Source of the DNA: Imbricaverruca yamaguchii
Lineage: Eukaryota; Arthropoda; Thecostraca; Neoverrucidae
Length of the DNA: 64,000 nucleotides
Assembly (NCBI GenBank): GCA_034440575.1
Contig: JAOTOL010001644.1
Coordinates: 3,421,001 to 3,485,000 of the forward strand
Direction: 5' to 3'
Below the pieces are notes generated by a model. That model did no database searches. It was not told the DNA's origin and was given only the letters and a program-made list of their open reading frames with translations. The position numbers and the translations under genes are program-made. Shown piece after piece: positions 1 to 11,216 of the stretch (position 1 is the stretch's first letter; each line of letters opens with the position of its first letter).

Positions 1-115
1 TCGTACTTGCCTCGGCCCGAGATGTCAGGGTAGCCTGTTGAGCCCGGTGGCACCCTGGGAATTCGGCAGGAAGTCTATGCGGCAACAGCCGCCTCGACAC
101 CCACAACCGTGCGGA

Positions 116-705
116 CCGTGGTTCGTCTGGAGATGTGACGAGTATCACAGCAGAGGTCGGCCGGAGATGGGGCGGGGAGTATTACGGGGCTGTCTGCTGG
201 AGATGAGGCGATAAGTATCACGGTGGAGGTCGGCGGGAGATGCGGTGACGGGTATTACGGAGAAGGTTGGTGGGAGATGCGGTGACGGGTATCACGGTGG
301 AGGTCGGCGGGAGATGCGGTGACGGGTATTACGGAGAAGGTTGGTGGGAGATGCGGTGACGGGTATCACGGTGGAGGTCGGCGGGAGATGCGGTGACGGG
401 TATTACGGAGAAGGTTGGTGGGAGATGCGGTGACGGGTATCACGGTGGAGGTCGGCGGGAGATGCGGTGACGGGTATTACGGAGAAGGTTGGTGGGAGAT
501 GCGGTGACGGGTATTACGGAGAAGGTCGGCGGGAGATGCGGTGACGGGTATTACGGAGAAGGTTGGTGGGAGATGCGGTGACGGGTATCACGGCGGAGGT
601 CGGCGGGAGATGCGGTGACGGGTATTACGGAGAAGGTTGGTGGGAGATGCGGTGACGGGTATCACGGCGGAGGTCGGCGGGAAATGGGGCGACGAGTATC
701 ACGGC
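116..705. repeat. 37-bp minisatellite, alternating two unit types
   Basis: About fifteen tandem units of 37 bp. Each contains the core GGGAGATGCGGTGACGGGTA followed by either a TTACGGAGAAGGTTGG or a TCACGGTGGAGGTCGG half. The two versions alternate for much of the array, giving a 74-bp higher-order period. Both edges are more degenerate (gggcggggag at the left, aatggggcgacgag at the right), the usual sign that the centre was homogenised most recently. Open frames through the array are a by-product of the repeat. Confidence 0.93.
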
Positions 706-1985
706 GGCGATTGACGCTTCCCTGCTTATCAGTTTGGATACGGGCGAACGCAACGGAGCGGAACATCAGCTTCGGGGTGCACCAAGTTGCGTGCCTCCGG
801 TTCCCAGAAAACGACCCCGTGACAATTACCAGTGCCGGCCTCATTTATTTGCGATCATATTTCGCGCGAGGTGCATGGCAGTCCGCGACATCCCTGCAAA
901 CGGAGCTCGGAACAGAAGCGGTGCGACGGATATATAAAGCATTCGACCATCTGCAAGTATGCCAATGAGCCTACATGCTACCCTGCTGTGAGTGCGTCAT
1001 GCGCACGACATTCTTACTAAACACCTTGCGAAAAATATACAACAGATCTTGCGACAAAACACTCGCCTTGTGATCTAGAGAGTGAGACATACTTGTTTGA
1101 CGATTACACACAAATGATGCAAGCTGGCGGTCTCCGCTCCACACACGAAGCACATGTGAGAACACGAAATGTACAGCATCGTACTGCGATCGCCTCACAA
1201 TCCACACACTGAACTGACGAAGCGGCGTGGCCGAGCGCCAAACAATACCGTGAACCGAGCTGACGAAACGGCATAGTTGATGCCGCATCACCATGCTACT
1301 TCAAATAGCACTTTGGTAAAGCTCTTGATGAATTTTAATTCCAAATGAGATGCAACATGATCATGTCGTGGCCTGTTAATGCGAGGGCACATATTTCAGG
1401 CGGTAAAGCACAACAGTAATTGCACATGCAGTGAATAATTTCACCATGGAACACTCATACCATTTGCAACATGGAACATCGCACGTCAGGGTGAGGTTGT
1501 GATGTTCTTGTAATCGGTTACATAATGCATTCGGAAGTGATTCATCATCGAAATAGCAGCAGCAGGTGCAGGTGCCTGTGGTAGTGCTGTCAGCGCCGTT
1601 CTGGCCACGTTAATAAATTGTGGTTTATTGCACATTCCCGTTTTTGGTGGCCTGCACCACAGATGGACTTTTTTACTTGAGGTTATTCATACTCTGAAAA
1701 ACCGCTATTAATCGTCATTTTCAGCGACAGAACTGTATTGTATGGTAATAGTCAGAGTGCATATATTTGGTTGCTTGTTTTGTCGATATTAGTACGGGCG
1801 TATATGTCATATAGATAATGAGGAGCATGATAATACAATACGTGATATGGCAAGGCAAAATCCACAATCAAAGTAATACAGCTCTACCAGATTCGGGGTT
1901 TACCACGTTCAAATTACTCTTTCGCTGCGCTAATGTTTGAAGTATAGCTTCACGACAGCGACTTGCTGCCTTCCGACACACCTAC
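706..1985. other. no recognised feature
   Basis: Unique-looking sequence of mixed composition, AT-rich after about 1300. Short open frames exist on both strands but none resembles a known family or has convincing splice borders. Confidence 0.5.
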
Positions 1986-2118
1986 GCCGCGAACAGTTGC
2001 TGAACAACTCGACATCTGCACCGCAAACAGCTGCTGAACAGCTCGACATCTGCACCGCGAACAGCTGCTGAACAACTCGACATCTGCTCCGCGGACAGCT
2101 GCTGAGCAGCTCGATAGC
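1986..2118. repeat. 34-bp minisatellite, about 4 copies
   Basis: Four tandem units sharing GCTGAACAACTCGACATCTG and ending in a CACCGCGAACA or CTCCGCGGACA variant. The open frame on the minus strand through this block is repeat-derived. Confidence 0.9.
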
Positions 2119-2379
2119 TATGCTGAAGCTAGTGTAGCGTGCTCTTTTTATCACAGCCGACGAGAATTCACATTAGCGGCACTTGCCAGGTCGCAGCATC
2201 CATAAAACTCGAGCCACATCCCAAGGGTACCGACCAACTGCACGTGCCGTAGCTTGAGCGATAGCTCCCAGCTAGCTTCTGTCTCCTCGTATCAGTTCAT
2301 CACATCGCCGTGCGACCAGACACATGGTGGTATGCTGTGCTGAAGTCGGTACTTCCCACCAGAGGCGTAGCTAAGGGGG

Positions 2380-3100
2380 CAGCCGCTCTCTCCCTCTGGA
2401 GGGTCGGAGGGAGCCGCAAGGGCCTCGGAGGGCGTCGGTGCAGGGGACCCGCATAGATCCCTGGGCCGATGTGAAGGGCCCCTGGACCGACGTAAGGGGC
2501 CCGGATTAACCGAAAGGGTCGCAGGCCGATGAAAATGGTTCCGAGTCAACTGAGAGGTATATCAGGAAGATGTCGAGGGACCTTCGCTGGGCTAGCGTGG
2601 AGGGCTGTTTGACGGTGGGGGCCCGAATAGTTGGATTGGCCCTCGGGCTGACGAAGAGGGCTGCGGGCCAATATGAAGGGCTCCTTAGCTATCGACGGAG
2701 CCAAAGCCGCAGAAAGGGCTCCTGACATGATAGACAGGGCCAAAGCGTTTGAAAAGAGGCCTCCTGCTTGCCGGAAATGGCCAGGGACCGTTAAAGGACC
2801 CCTGAAAGGACCGAGGACACCAGTTGTCGGAGAGAATCTCGGGTCGTCAGAAAAGGTCCCTGGGCCGACGGGTTGGGTCTAAGCCGTACAAGGGCCCCTG
2901 GCTCGGTGGAGGGGCCCAAGCTGTTGGAAGAGGGACTCCGGCTTGGCAGAGGAGGCCCTGGACCGCTACGGAGGGTTCCTGCGCCGACGGAAGGTACCTC
3001 TAGCCGCGTAAGGCCCTGAGCCGTCTTAGAGGGACCAGAACCGGTATGAAGGGCCCCTGGGCCGATGGGAACCGAAACCACGCAGTGTGACAGAGACCCT
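2380..3100. repeat. degenerate GC-rich array (GGGCCCCTGG/GACCGA motif)
   Basis: A long, strongly diverged tandem array in which short blocks such as AAGGGCCCCTGGACCGACG recur every 20-35 bp with many substitutions and indels. Similar blocks are visible near 2478, 2800, 2890 and 3045. No unit is conserved well enough to give an exact period by eye. Confidence 0.7.
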
Positions 3101-3555
3101 GGTGTGATAAAGGGCGTCCAAGCTTTTGCCGGGGAACTTAGGCCAGACTGAGTGTCATGAATGGTGTTTTGATTGTGCATAACCGCAGCATAGCACACCT
3201 GATGTTTTCAAGGTGCAACAATGGTGCTATGGTGGCAGGCATATTTTGTATCGATCGTGATGGTGTGCTCGACTGGTGCGTTTGTGAAAAGGTTGCTTAT
3301 GTCCGATGATGCTAGTTTTCCATGACGATTTTTATCCTAAGCAGGTCAACAAACTCACCAGATGGCTGGGTTTGTATGTACGGACTCAATGTCTTGCTAA
3401 GTGCTTTCGCCAGTTGATACGTCGGCAGTTCGATTTTGTATGCTACCGAACTAAGCGAGTTTTCTGGTTTGTGGGCTTTCACTTCTTTCACATAAATATC
3501 CGGGAGCGAATGAAAATGTGTCGTGTTGGACGAAAATCGACAGCTGAAATTACTA
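3101..3555. other. no recognised feature
   Basis: Unassigned sequence between the degenerate array and the TA/GT microsatellite. Confidence 0.5.
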
Positions 3556-3685
<130 letters not shown>

Positions 3686-4125
3686 GTACCAAAGTTGGGG
3701 TCCTCGGTAGGTAAGGGGCCGTCATCAGATGTTGCCCCCCCCCGGACCAAAACTGGGAGCGCCACTGCTTGCCACCACCTGCAATACCAACTTCTTGCAC
3801 CATGCTGAATGCAATTTGGTTTGATGTTTGCATACAGCTTGCAAGCGGAAGTTCGGTATTACTTCTCCCAGCTCCTCTCCCGCACCATTTGAACGCCGAT
3901 GCTACACCAATTATTTTCCGACGCTTCTGGGGGAAGTCGCTGTTACTGCGGCTATTGTGACTCAAATGTGACGATCGTGCACTACGTCGACTCGTGTACA
4001 ACGCTGATGCTGCTGGGGTTGTCCGCATGGAATACCGCGACTCTCGAGACTAATGCAACTCTGTTGGGAAAATCGTATGCTACGTCGATGCTGCTTGGGA
4101 GTATTATATGCTACCTCGACCCACG

Positions 4126-4345
4126 GGCGCCGGCTCCTCAATGGTTCAGTTGAGCGCCTGGGATGCCGGAAATACGGGGTTCGACTTCCCGCAATGCCCG
4201 CCTTTCTTGCCAGGGCGAGAGGCAGGCGACGAAATATGGCTTCAGCTGCTTAGTGCGCCGGAAAGTCACAATCATCCGAACCACCTGCTGGGGACCCGGA
4301 CGTCGAATCGTCGGGCCAGTCGGGGCCGTAATCAGGTCAACAGGT
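4126..4345 (+). mobile_element. tRNA-derived SINE (type 1)
   Basis: Contains a tRNA-like RNA polymerase III promoter: an A-box-like TGGTTCAGTTGAGCGCCTGG at about 4140, and a B-box-like GGGGTTCGACTTCC about 37 bp later. About 160 bp of unrelated body follows. Spacing and motif order match tRNA-derived short interspersed elements, but the anticodon and acceptor arms do not fold as a functional tRNA. The 3' limit is uncertain; no target-site duplication was found. Confidence 0.6.
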
Positions 4346-4415
4346 CGATAATCGCTCATGGACGCCAGTGCGCTGCCTCTTGACTTGACCAACGCCGAGC
4401 ATCTGCGCCAACCAC

Positions 4416-5070
4416 GGCGACGCGTCCACTCCAGGGAGCATCTGCGCCAACCACGGTGACGCGTCCACTCCAGGGAGCACCTGTGTCAGATTCGGTGACA
4501 CGTCCACTCCAGGGAGCACCTGCACCAGTCCTGGTGACACATCCACTCCAGGGAGCACCTGCGCCAGCCCTGGTGACACGTCCACTCCAGGGAGCACCTG
4601 CGCCAACCACGGTGACACGTCCACTCCAGGGAGTACCTGCGCCAGCCCTGGTGACACATCCACTCCAGGGAGCACCTGTGTCAGCCCCGGTGACGCATCC
4701 ACTCCAGGGAGCACCTGTGTCAGCCTCGGTGACACAGTCCACTCCAGGGAGCGTCCGTGTCAGTATTAGTGACACATCCACTCCAGGGAGCATCTGCGCC
4801 AACCACGGTGACGCATCCACTCCAGGGAGCACCTGTATCAGCCTCGGTGACACAGTCCACTCCAGGGAGCGTCCGTGTCAGTATTAGTGACACATCCACT
4901 CCAGGGAGCACCTGCGCCAGCCCTGGTGACACATCCACTCCAGGATGCACCTATGTCAGCTTCGGTGACACATCCACTCCAGGGTGCACCTATGTCAGCT
5001 TCGGCGACACGTCCACTCCAGGGAACACCTGCGCCAGCCCCGGTGGCACCTCCACTCCAGGTGCATCGAA
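4416..5070. repeat. 39-bp minisatellite, about 16 copies
   Basis: Tandem units of 39 bp built around CACTCCAGGGAGCACCTG, followed by a variable CGCCAGCCCTGGTGACA half. Unit length is 13 codons, so several frames stay open on both strands. Units from 4730 to 4890 form a locally duplicated block (the TCCGTGTCAGTATTAG variant occurs twice, about 120 bp apart), showing segmental as well as unit-wise expansion. Confidence 0.95.
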
Positions 5071-5251
5071 GCAGACAGGGCTGGATGGCAGCACGGCGAA
5101 AAAGGGCCGTCGACCAGAAGCACTTGACAAATATCGCACACGTGGCCACAATCGAATACACACACATGTGTGCACACATGCATGCACACATATGCACATA
5201 CAAACTACACTGAAATATCGCGCAGGAATCTGGGCACATCCGACCGCATCT

Positions 5252-5417
<166 letters not shown>

Positions 5418-5604
5418 ACTCACGCTCAGATGCCATCGGCAAGGCTCAGCTAGTAAAGGTTGCCGAAAGGTGCAGTATGCAATTCAGAAAGATGATCGTT
5501 TTCCGATCATATATGCTTAATGCACTCAATGGTTACAAAATCGACATATTCGTGATTTCTGAACACTACAATTGTGTGAAAGTGTTTGTTTGGATGGTGT
5601 ATGG

Positions 5605-5728
5605 AATATAATACACGGAAACGTGCCTCCCGTGGTGCCGGGGAATGTGATACACCCAAATGTGTCTATCATAATACCGGGAAATGTGACACACCTAAAC
5701 ACGCGTACCGTGGTGCCGGGGAATGAGT
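5605..5728. repeat. about 42-bp tandem repeat, 3 copies
   Basis: Three diverged units sharing CCGTGGTGCCGGGGAATGTG or the ATAATACCGGGAAATGTGA variant, followed by ACACCTAAACAC-like sequence. Confidence 0.8.
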
Positions 5729-6035
5729 GACAGGAAGATAACTTATTATTGAACGTTTTGGCCAAACGTCGCCCTGAACTAGCGTAGTAATGTCCGTAAG
5801 AAATTCCAACACATTTCCGATCTGTCTGTCGAACTGTCGAATGTTCGACGTTTTTGTCTAAACTGATATCCTGTACAGGAAAGTTGAGTTTGTAAAGTGG
5901 AGATGATGCTGCTTTTGGCAGTCAAGTTGCCTTCCCCTAAATTATATGTTTTTTGTCAGTTTTATGAAGAGTAATGAGGTGGGTTTGCAGGTATCTGGGT
6001 AAGTGCGTGCGCATTCGTGTACTAAGCTAGGTACC
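5729..6035. other. no recognised feature
   Basis: AT-rich sequence with no recognisable coding or repeat signal. Confidence 0.5.
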
Positions 6036-6118
6036 ACGTACCTATCACATTCAGCCAATAATTACCTATCACATTCATCCAGCAATTACCTATCACATTG
6101 AGCCAGCGATCACCTATG
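6036..6118. repeat. about 25-bp tandem repeat, 3 copies
   Basis: Three copies of ACCTATCACATTCAGCCAAT-type units, each ending in an AATT or GATC variant. Confidence 0.85.
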
Positions 6119-6800
6119 AAAATGATACTACAGAGGTCATGATTTGAGCGAAATTATGCTTCGTAAATTTGAATTTATTGTCAGCCTCAACCCAGATAGG
6201 TGCCTAGTAATACTGACAAACCCGGTATCATGCCAGACACATGGGTAACCACCGACATGAATTCCACCAGGGTGTAATTTGTGTTCAAATAAGTGAGGTG
6301 CACGATACACAGGGTACACAGATTCTGCCGCTACATGCACCAGCCACTTGTGTTTTCATCTAGCTAGAGGCTAGGAGGCATTGGCATTAGCGCTAGAAAC
6401 TGGTCAGGCGTGACTTCAGGTATTGGGAACCTTACGATGAACTCTATGGGTGTTACATGGAAGCATTCCCAAAATCAAGTTGGCTCGGTCAATATTTTTT
6501 ATAGTCGCATGCCCCTTCGTAGGATGCCGATAAATTTGCATGGACCAGGAAGCTAGAATTACCGTTTGTATTGCAATTGTTCTATTAATTTACCACATGG
6601 AGAAAAAAGACACCGGTATTTCTTCTATTCAATGATATTGTGCAATCAATGATATTCAATCATAGGTCCTCGTTCTCAAGATCTGTATGAATTGCATTGA
6701 AAGTGATGCATGCAGGCGGTGCTAAATCGAATTTCGATCGAAATTTGGACTAACATTGGAAAAGTCGGAATTCGGATTTCGAGGTGCATCTTCACTCACT
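6119..6800. other. no recognised feature
   Basis: AT-rich unassigned sequence. Short open frames on both strands lack any family resemblance. Confidence 0.5.
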
Positions 6801-6827
6801 CAGAACACTTCAACGGTCATGCAGGCG

Positions 6828-7000
6828 GCGGCGGTCCGGCGGTCCGGTCAGGTAAGGCACCCGTTTCGTGTGTGGGAGGTCCTGGGCTCAAATCCGATCC
6901 GGTGCGAACTTTTCCTCGACCAGCTCCTTCGTGAATTATTAGGGCTTTAGGGCGCATCGACTACTTTGGTCATACAGCTCCCATGACCAGCTCCTTCCTA
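6828..7000 (+). mobile_element. tRNA-derived SINE (type 2)
   Basis: A tRNA-like head has an A-box-like GGTCCGGTCAGGTAAGG and a B-box-like GGGCTCAAATCC at about 6887. It is followed by a body containing GGGCTTTAGGGCGCATCGAC and TACTTTGGTCAT. The same body motif recurs at 49700 (GGGCTTAAGGGCGCGCCGAC, then TACAAGGTCAT), which identifies a dispersed family. The 3' border is uncertain. Confidence 0.6.
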
Positions 7001-7494
7001 CGCAAGGGAAGACATAGTGGCAATGGCCGTCGTGCCACGGAGTTGACGCTGACCGACCAGTGCCCGCTGCCTGCGATTCACAGACGTGAGTCGTGTTTGA
7101 ACCGATCCTTAGACCCGATGGAATGCCCGAGGGCATGACCTCCCTTGTCATCGGAGTAGTCCCGCATCGCGATGGCAGGATTGCACCGCCTAGTCATTGG
7201 AGTTCGATTGTTCGTTGGGCCCCAGGAATCTGGAAAGCCTCGCCACGTGCAGAGTGTTGGGACGAGTGCGCGCGTAAACATGATAGTCTCACAAGAGTAC
7301 TGAACAGTGGAACCTCTGCCTTGTGTATTGTTTACATGTCAACGTGATAGTGTATTGTTGTTTCTGTGAGAGTGCACAGCCAAGAAAAAACCAAGAAAAA
7401 AATCCCGACATGTGACCACGAAATGCTCCTCAATAACGTCGACTGAGAAACTCACGATCAAACCGACAAAAGGCTGAGCAGTATCCAAACTGAT
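7001..7494. other. no recognised feature
   Basis: Mixed-composition sequence with chance open frames; nothing assignable. Confidence 0.5.
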
Positions 7495-7725
7495 CATGGC
7501 CACATGGCGTCAGCAGTAGCTGACGCTGCCCACATAGCGTCAGTAGTGGATGACACTGACCACATGACGTCACTAGTAGCTGACACTAACATCATGACGT
7601 CAGTAGTAGCTGACAATGGCCACTTGAAATCAGTGGTAGACAACACTGATCACATGATGTCAGTGGAAACGATACTGATCACATGATGTCAGGAATAGCT
7701 GACATTGACTACATAACGTCAGTAG
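7495..7725. repeat. 30-bp minisatellite, about 7 copies
   Basis: Seven units of about 30 bp containing GTCAGTAGTAGCTGACACTG followed by ACCACATGAC. Each unit contains the imperfect palindrome GTCAGTAGTAGCTGAC. Confidence 0.9.
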
Positions 7726-7777
7726 TTGGATGGCACGGATCGTGCTGATTCGGCAGTCCTGCCACTGAGTTGTGTGC

Positions 7778-8455
7778 AAACTGTCGACCGTCTGCCTGGC
7801 TGGTCACGTCAGCCGACAGTTACGACAGTCGCGCTGCCTGGTGTCCTGTCGACCGTCTGCCTGGCTGGTCACGTCAGCCGACAGTTACGACAGTCGCGCT
7901 GCCTGGTGTCCTGTCGACCGTCTGCCTGGCTGGTCACGTCAGTCGACAGTTACGACAGTCGCGCTGCCTGGTGTCCTGTCGACCGTCTGCCTGGCTGGTC
8001 GTCAGCCGACAGTTACGCAGCGGTGTGGCTGGTCACGTCGCCGACAGTTCGACAGTGCTGCCTGGTGTCCTGTCGACCGTCTGCCTGGCTGGTCACGTCA
8101 GCCGACAGTTACGACAGTCGCGCTGCCTGGTGTCCTGTCGACCGTCTGCCTGGCTGGTCACGTCAGCCGACAGTTACGACAGTCGCGCTGCCTGGTGTCC
8201 TGTCGACCGTCTGCCTGGCTGGTCACGTCAGCCGACAGTTACGACAGTCGCGCTGCCTGGTGTCCTGTCGACTCCGCCTGGCTGGTCACGTCAGCCGACA
8301 GTTACGACAGTTGCGCTGCCTGGTGTCCTGTCGACCGTCTGCCTGGCTGGTCACGTCAGCCGACAGTTACGACAGTCGCGCTGCCTGGTGTCCTGTCGAC
8401 CGTCTGCCTGGCTGGTCACGTCAGCCGACAATTAGGGCAGTCGCGCTGCCTGGTG
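7778..8455. repeat. 65-bp minisatellite, about 10 copies
   Basis: Ten units of 65 bp, highly similar, beginning CTGTCGACCGTCTGCCTGGC and ending TCGCGCTGCCTGGTGTC. Two units near 7990-8060 carry deletions. The unit length is not a multiple of three, so one frame passes through all three register positions; the long open frames here are stop-free repeat, not genes. Confidence 0.96.
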
Positions 8456-9234
8456 TCTACCTCGCGCCACCGTCCCTTTCGAGTGATCCAAGTAGGGAGA
8501 AGGTGGAGAAGGAGGAGGCGACATGACAAGCCCTGCGAACATGACACACGAGGTCAGGACAGGTCCGAAGGTCGACAGCTCACGGTGCGCTGTGCGGCCG
8601 TCTCAAGGCCTCCCGCTCCCAGTGAGAAGCAGCATCACAGCCGTCACCGACAGCCAGACCACGGAGAACATCGTCGTCGCCGCAGATCCGGAGTGGGGAC
8701 ACAGAGCCGAGTCGAGCTGAAATCTGCTGCAGTTTCCCTGAAACGAAGAACACCTTATGCAAAATCCAGTGCGCCAAAGCAATCTGCCATACCTGCATCA
8801 AATAATGAATGCTTAGTCCGCTAAGCGAGCGGACTATAGTATTTGTTCAACACAATATGAATGGTTGTCATGTCTCATATCTCGCCTCGCTAATATATTT
8901 CAACAACATAATGCGTCCCCAATACATTTTTCATGAACAGAAACCATGCTATTCCACAAACATTCCTACAAGTCACCCATACAGTGCTGATTTACCATGC
9001 GAATATTATGCCAGCAATCAGCAGCTTATGAGATTTGGTTATGTTCAGCTGAATAGAAGGTGCCATTCAATAACATTGGACTTCCGGTTATGGACGTCGT
9101 TAGTTTGTTTCACTCGCAGACCAAACTTATTGGAAGGTGCATTTGACATTTTCTTCAAGCTCATGATGCACTATGATGCGCTGATGCTCCTGTACGACAC
9201 TTGCACCACCGCTCCGCCAGGCTTGTGTATGCTT
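8456..9234. other. unassigned; GC-rich open segment at 8460-8725
   Basis: Directly after the 65-bp array there is about 265 bp of GC-rich, stop-poor sequence on both strands. It includes a 65-codon plus-strand frame from 8523. The frame has no family resemblance, and I cannot choose between strands. From 8730 to 9234 the sequence is AT-rich and unassigned. Confidence 0.4.
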
Positions 9235-9356
9235 AGTCAGACTGGTGCCCGACCTCAGTCAGACTGGTGTCAGGCCTCAGTCAGACTGGTGCCCGACCTC
9301 AGTCAGACTGGTGGCCGACTTCAGTCAGACTGGTGTCAGGCCTCAGTCAGGCTGGT
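9235..9356. repeat. 22-bp minisatellite, about 5.5 copies
   Basis: Tandem units of 22 bp with core CAGTCAGACTGGTGCCCGAC and alternating CCCGACC / TCAGGCC versions, giving a partial 44-bp period. Confidence 0.93.
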
Positions 9357-9599
9357 GCCAGGCATTGCCATTCGGAGCAAGGGTGGCACGGACACCGACA
9401 GCGACTTCTGCGGCAGTGTGGACAGGCCCTGTCTCGGTTTCGCCAACATTGCATCAGCCGAGTCAAAGTCAGCGACAGGATCCCTCAGCTCTCGATGGCT
9501 CTTCCCCAGTTGACATCAGCGAAGCCGATCTCGTTGTTTGAACTTTTCCCGCTCGGTTTGGTTTCCGTCTATCACTCAAGAGGCTGACAACGAACGCGA

Positions 9600-10520
9600 C
9601 TGGCTCAACTTCGAACTCGATAAGGTGCAGTGCTGTATGTGGCTTTCAACACGTCAAAAACCTAGTTAGAAAGTCTCAAGTTATGTTAAGCAGCATGATG
9701 TGATGCGTATGCTAAGTGAGTGCTATGTGATTGAAGCATGCATGCGAACGGTTTTATTCACACGGGTGGCTACAAGCGCTTATGTTGGGTAAGCTAGTGC
9801 CTCTTCTAACTTGTTAGCCATGGGTATTTAATTCAACATATTTGATATACATCTCCCCCATTTATCGTTCATCTCTCGTCTTTTCATTATTTACTTTGAC
9901 ATCCTATGTGTGGGTTTTGTCAATGAGTTCGCTTCCTGTCCCAACTCAAAATTTTATAATCCGATTTTGTATCAATTAACACTGTCGTGGTACATATATG
10001 TATACATATATGTATGTGTGTGTGTGTGTGTGTGTGTATCAACATTGTTGTCGCTACTATCGTATACTAATCATTATGACATAGCTGATTGCTCTATCTC
10101 GCTAGGCGTTCTTAAAAGCAGTATGATGCCTTGGAGGAGATTCGCGCAATAAACCCGGCTATTGACTACATGACTGCTATAGATGATAAGACTGTTATAT
10201 GACACTGCAACAGCTTCGGCCACGGAGGACTGTCAGTGTGTCTTGGATTGCTCAATTAATTATATGTTTCCTAATCTATTCAGTGCATTTCGAACTTCAC
10301 CATTAGCTAGAAGTCTTAAAAGGAGCAGAGTATACACTCAGGCTTGTCTGAAAAAAACCATGGCACAATTATATACAAGATGACCATGACATTTATGCTT
10401 CTACCTCCTCAAATAAATGGGGCAGTGGACTCTATACTGAGAACAACTGTACAAGACTACCATTCTTACGCTTTTTCATCTGAAAAGGAGATGCCGTCTC
10501 AATATTAATAACTATCTCCG
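9600..10520. other. no recognised feature; short (GT)n
   Basis: AT-rich sequence with a TATATGTA/GTGTGT microsatellite at about 9998-10038. No coding signal. Confidence 0.5.
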
Positions 10521-10527
10521 TCAAACT

Positions 10528-10628
10528 TAGTCGCATCATATTCACAGGCTTTCCCGAATTGTCGCAGCATATTTACAAGCTCTCCAGAATTGTCGCAGCA
10601 TGTTTATAGGCTCTCACAAATTGTCGCG
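10528..10628. repeat. about 33-bp tandem repeat, 3 copies
   Basis: Three units sharing GAATTGTCGCAGCATATTTA followed by an AGGCTCTC-like block. Confidence 0.85.
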
Positions 10629-11065
10629 GCAGAGCCTGAAGCAGCAAGTCGCTCAGCTTCTGTGGTGTGGGGATTGCAGCTGATGCTGATACGCATAGTG
10701 CGATGACAGCGGTTTGAAAAATGGGCGATTTTGACGCTGACTGCAACACAGTTCAGAGGATATTTTGACTTCACTCAACGATGAGGTGTGCTGTTAGCGA
10801 TGAGTATGGCTGCGCCCTATTTATGAGCTGGACCTCTTTCGTTGTCGACATGCCTAGTGAAACCTGAAATACTGTTCAAAATATACTCCGAGTCGGGAAA
10901 AATTGTTTCTTTGAGCGTTGCTATTAATTATTTCTGTTGTGGGAATTCTGATTTAAACTCTTTGAATTTCATAGGAATACCACCGGTATTCATGGCAAAT
11001 TAAGAGTTTCGGGAAGATTATTGGTAGTAACGTAGGTGATGAGGAGGTAAGGGAGCTGTCGAGGA

Positions 11066-11216
11066 TGGGTGAGGCTCTGTTGTTTATAGGTGATTCACGA
11101 CGCACTTTATGCACGATCACGGCTAATGGTGCCGCCCACACTGATTCGCCGGTGGGCCGCGGGAACTGATGTTCTGAGTGGTGCGAGTGTTGAACCCGGG
11201 ACCTTAAACTAGGTGG
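11066..11216 (-). mobile_element. tRNA-derived SINE, 5'-truncated copy
   Basis: Read on the minus strand this begins near the B-box-like GGTCCCGGGTTCAACACTCG. It continues through CCCGCGGCCCACCGGCGAA, a CAGTGTGGGCGGC block and CATTAGCCGTGA to a CGTGAATCACCTATAAACAA tail. The body matches the intact element at 31191-31378 almost base for base. No A box is recognisable at the expected position, so the head is truncated or diverged. Confidence 0.8.

Noticed and set aside
3715..3770. Transposon terminus (ACTGGGAGCGCCACTGC)
   Set aside because: The end motif is suggestive of degraded DNA transposons, but no partner terminus or duplication is found nearby.
7726..8824. Frames of 221 to 350 codons
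   Set aside because: The 65-bp array lacks stops in all frames. One frame extends into the GC-rich flank by chance.
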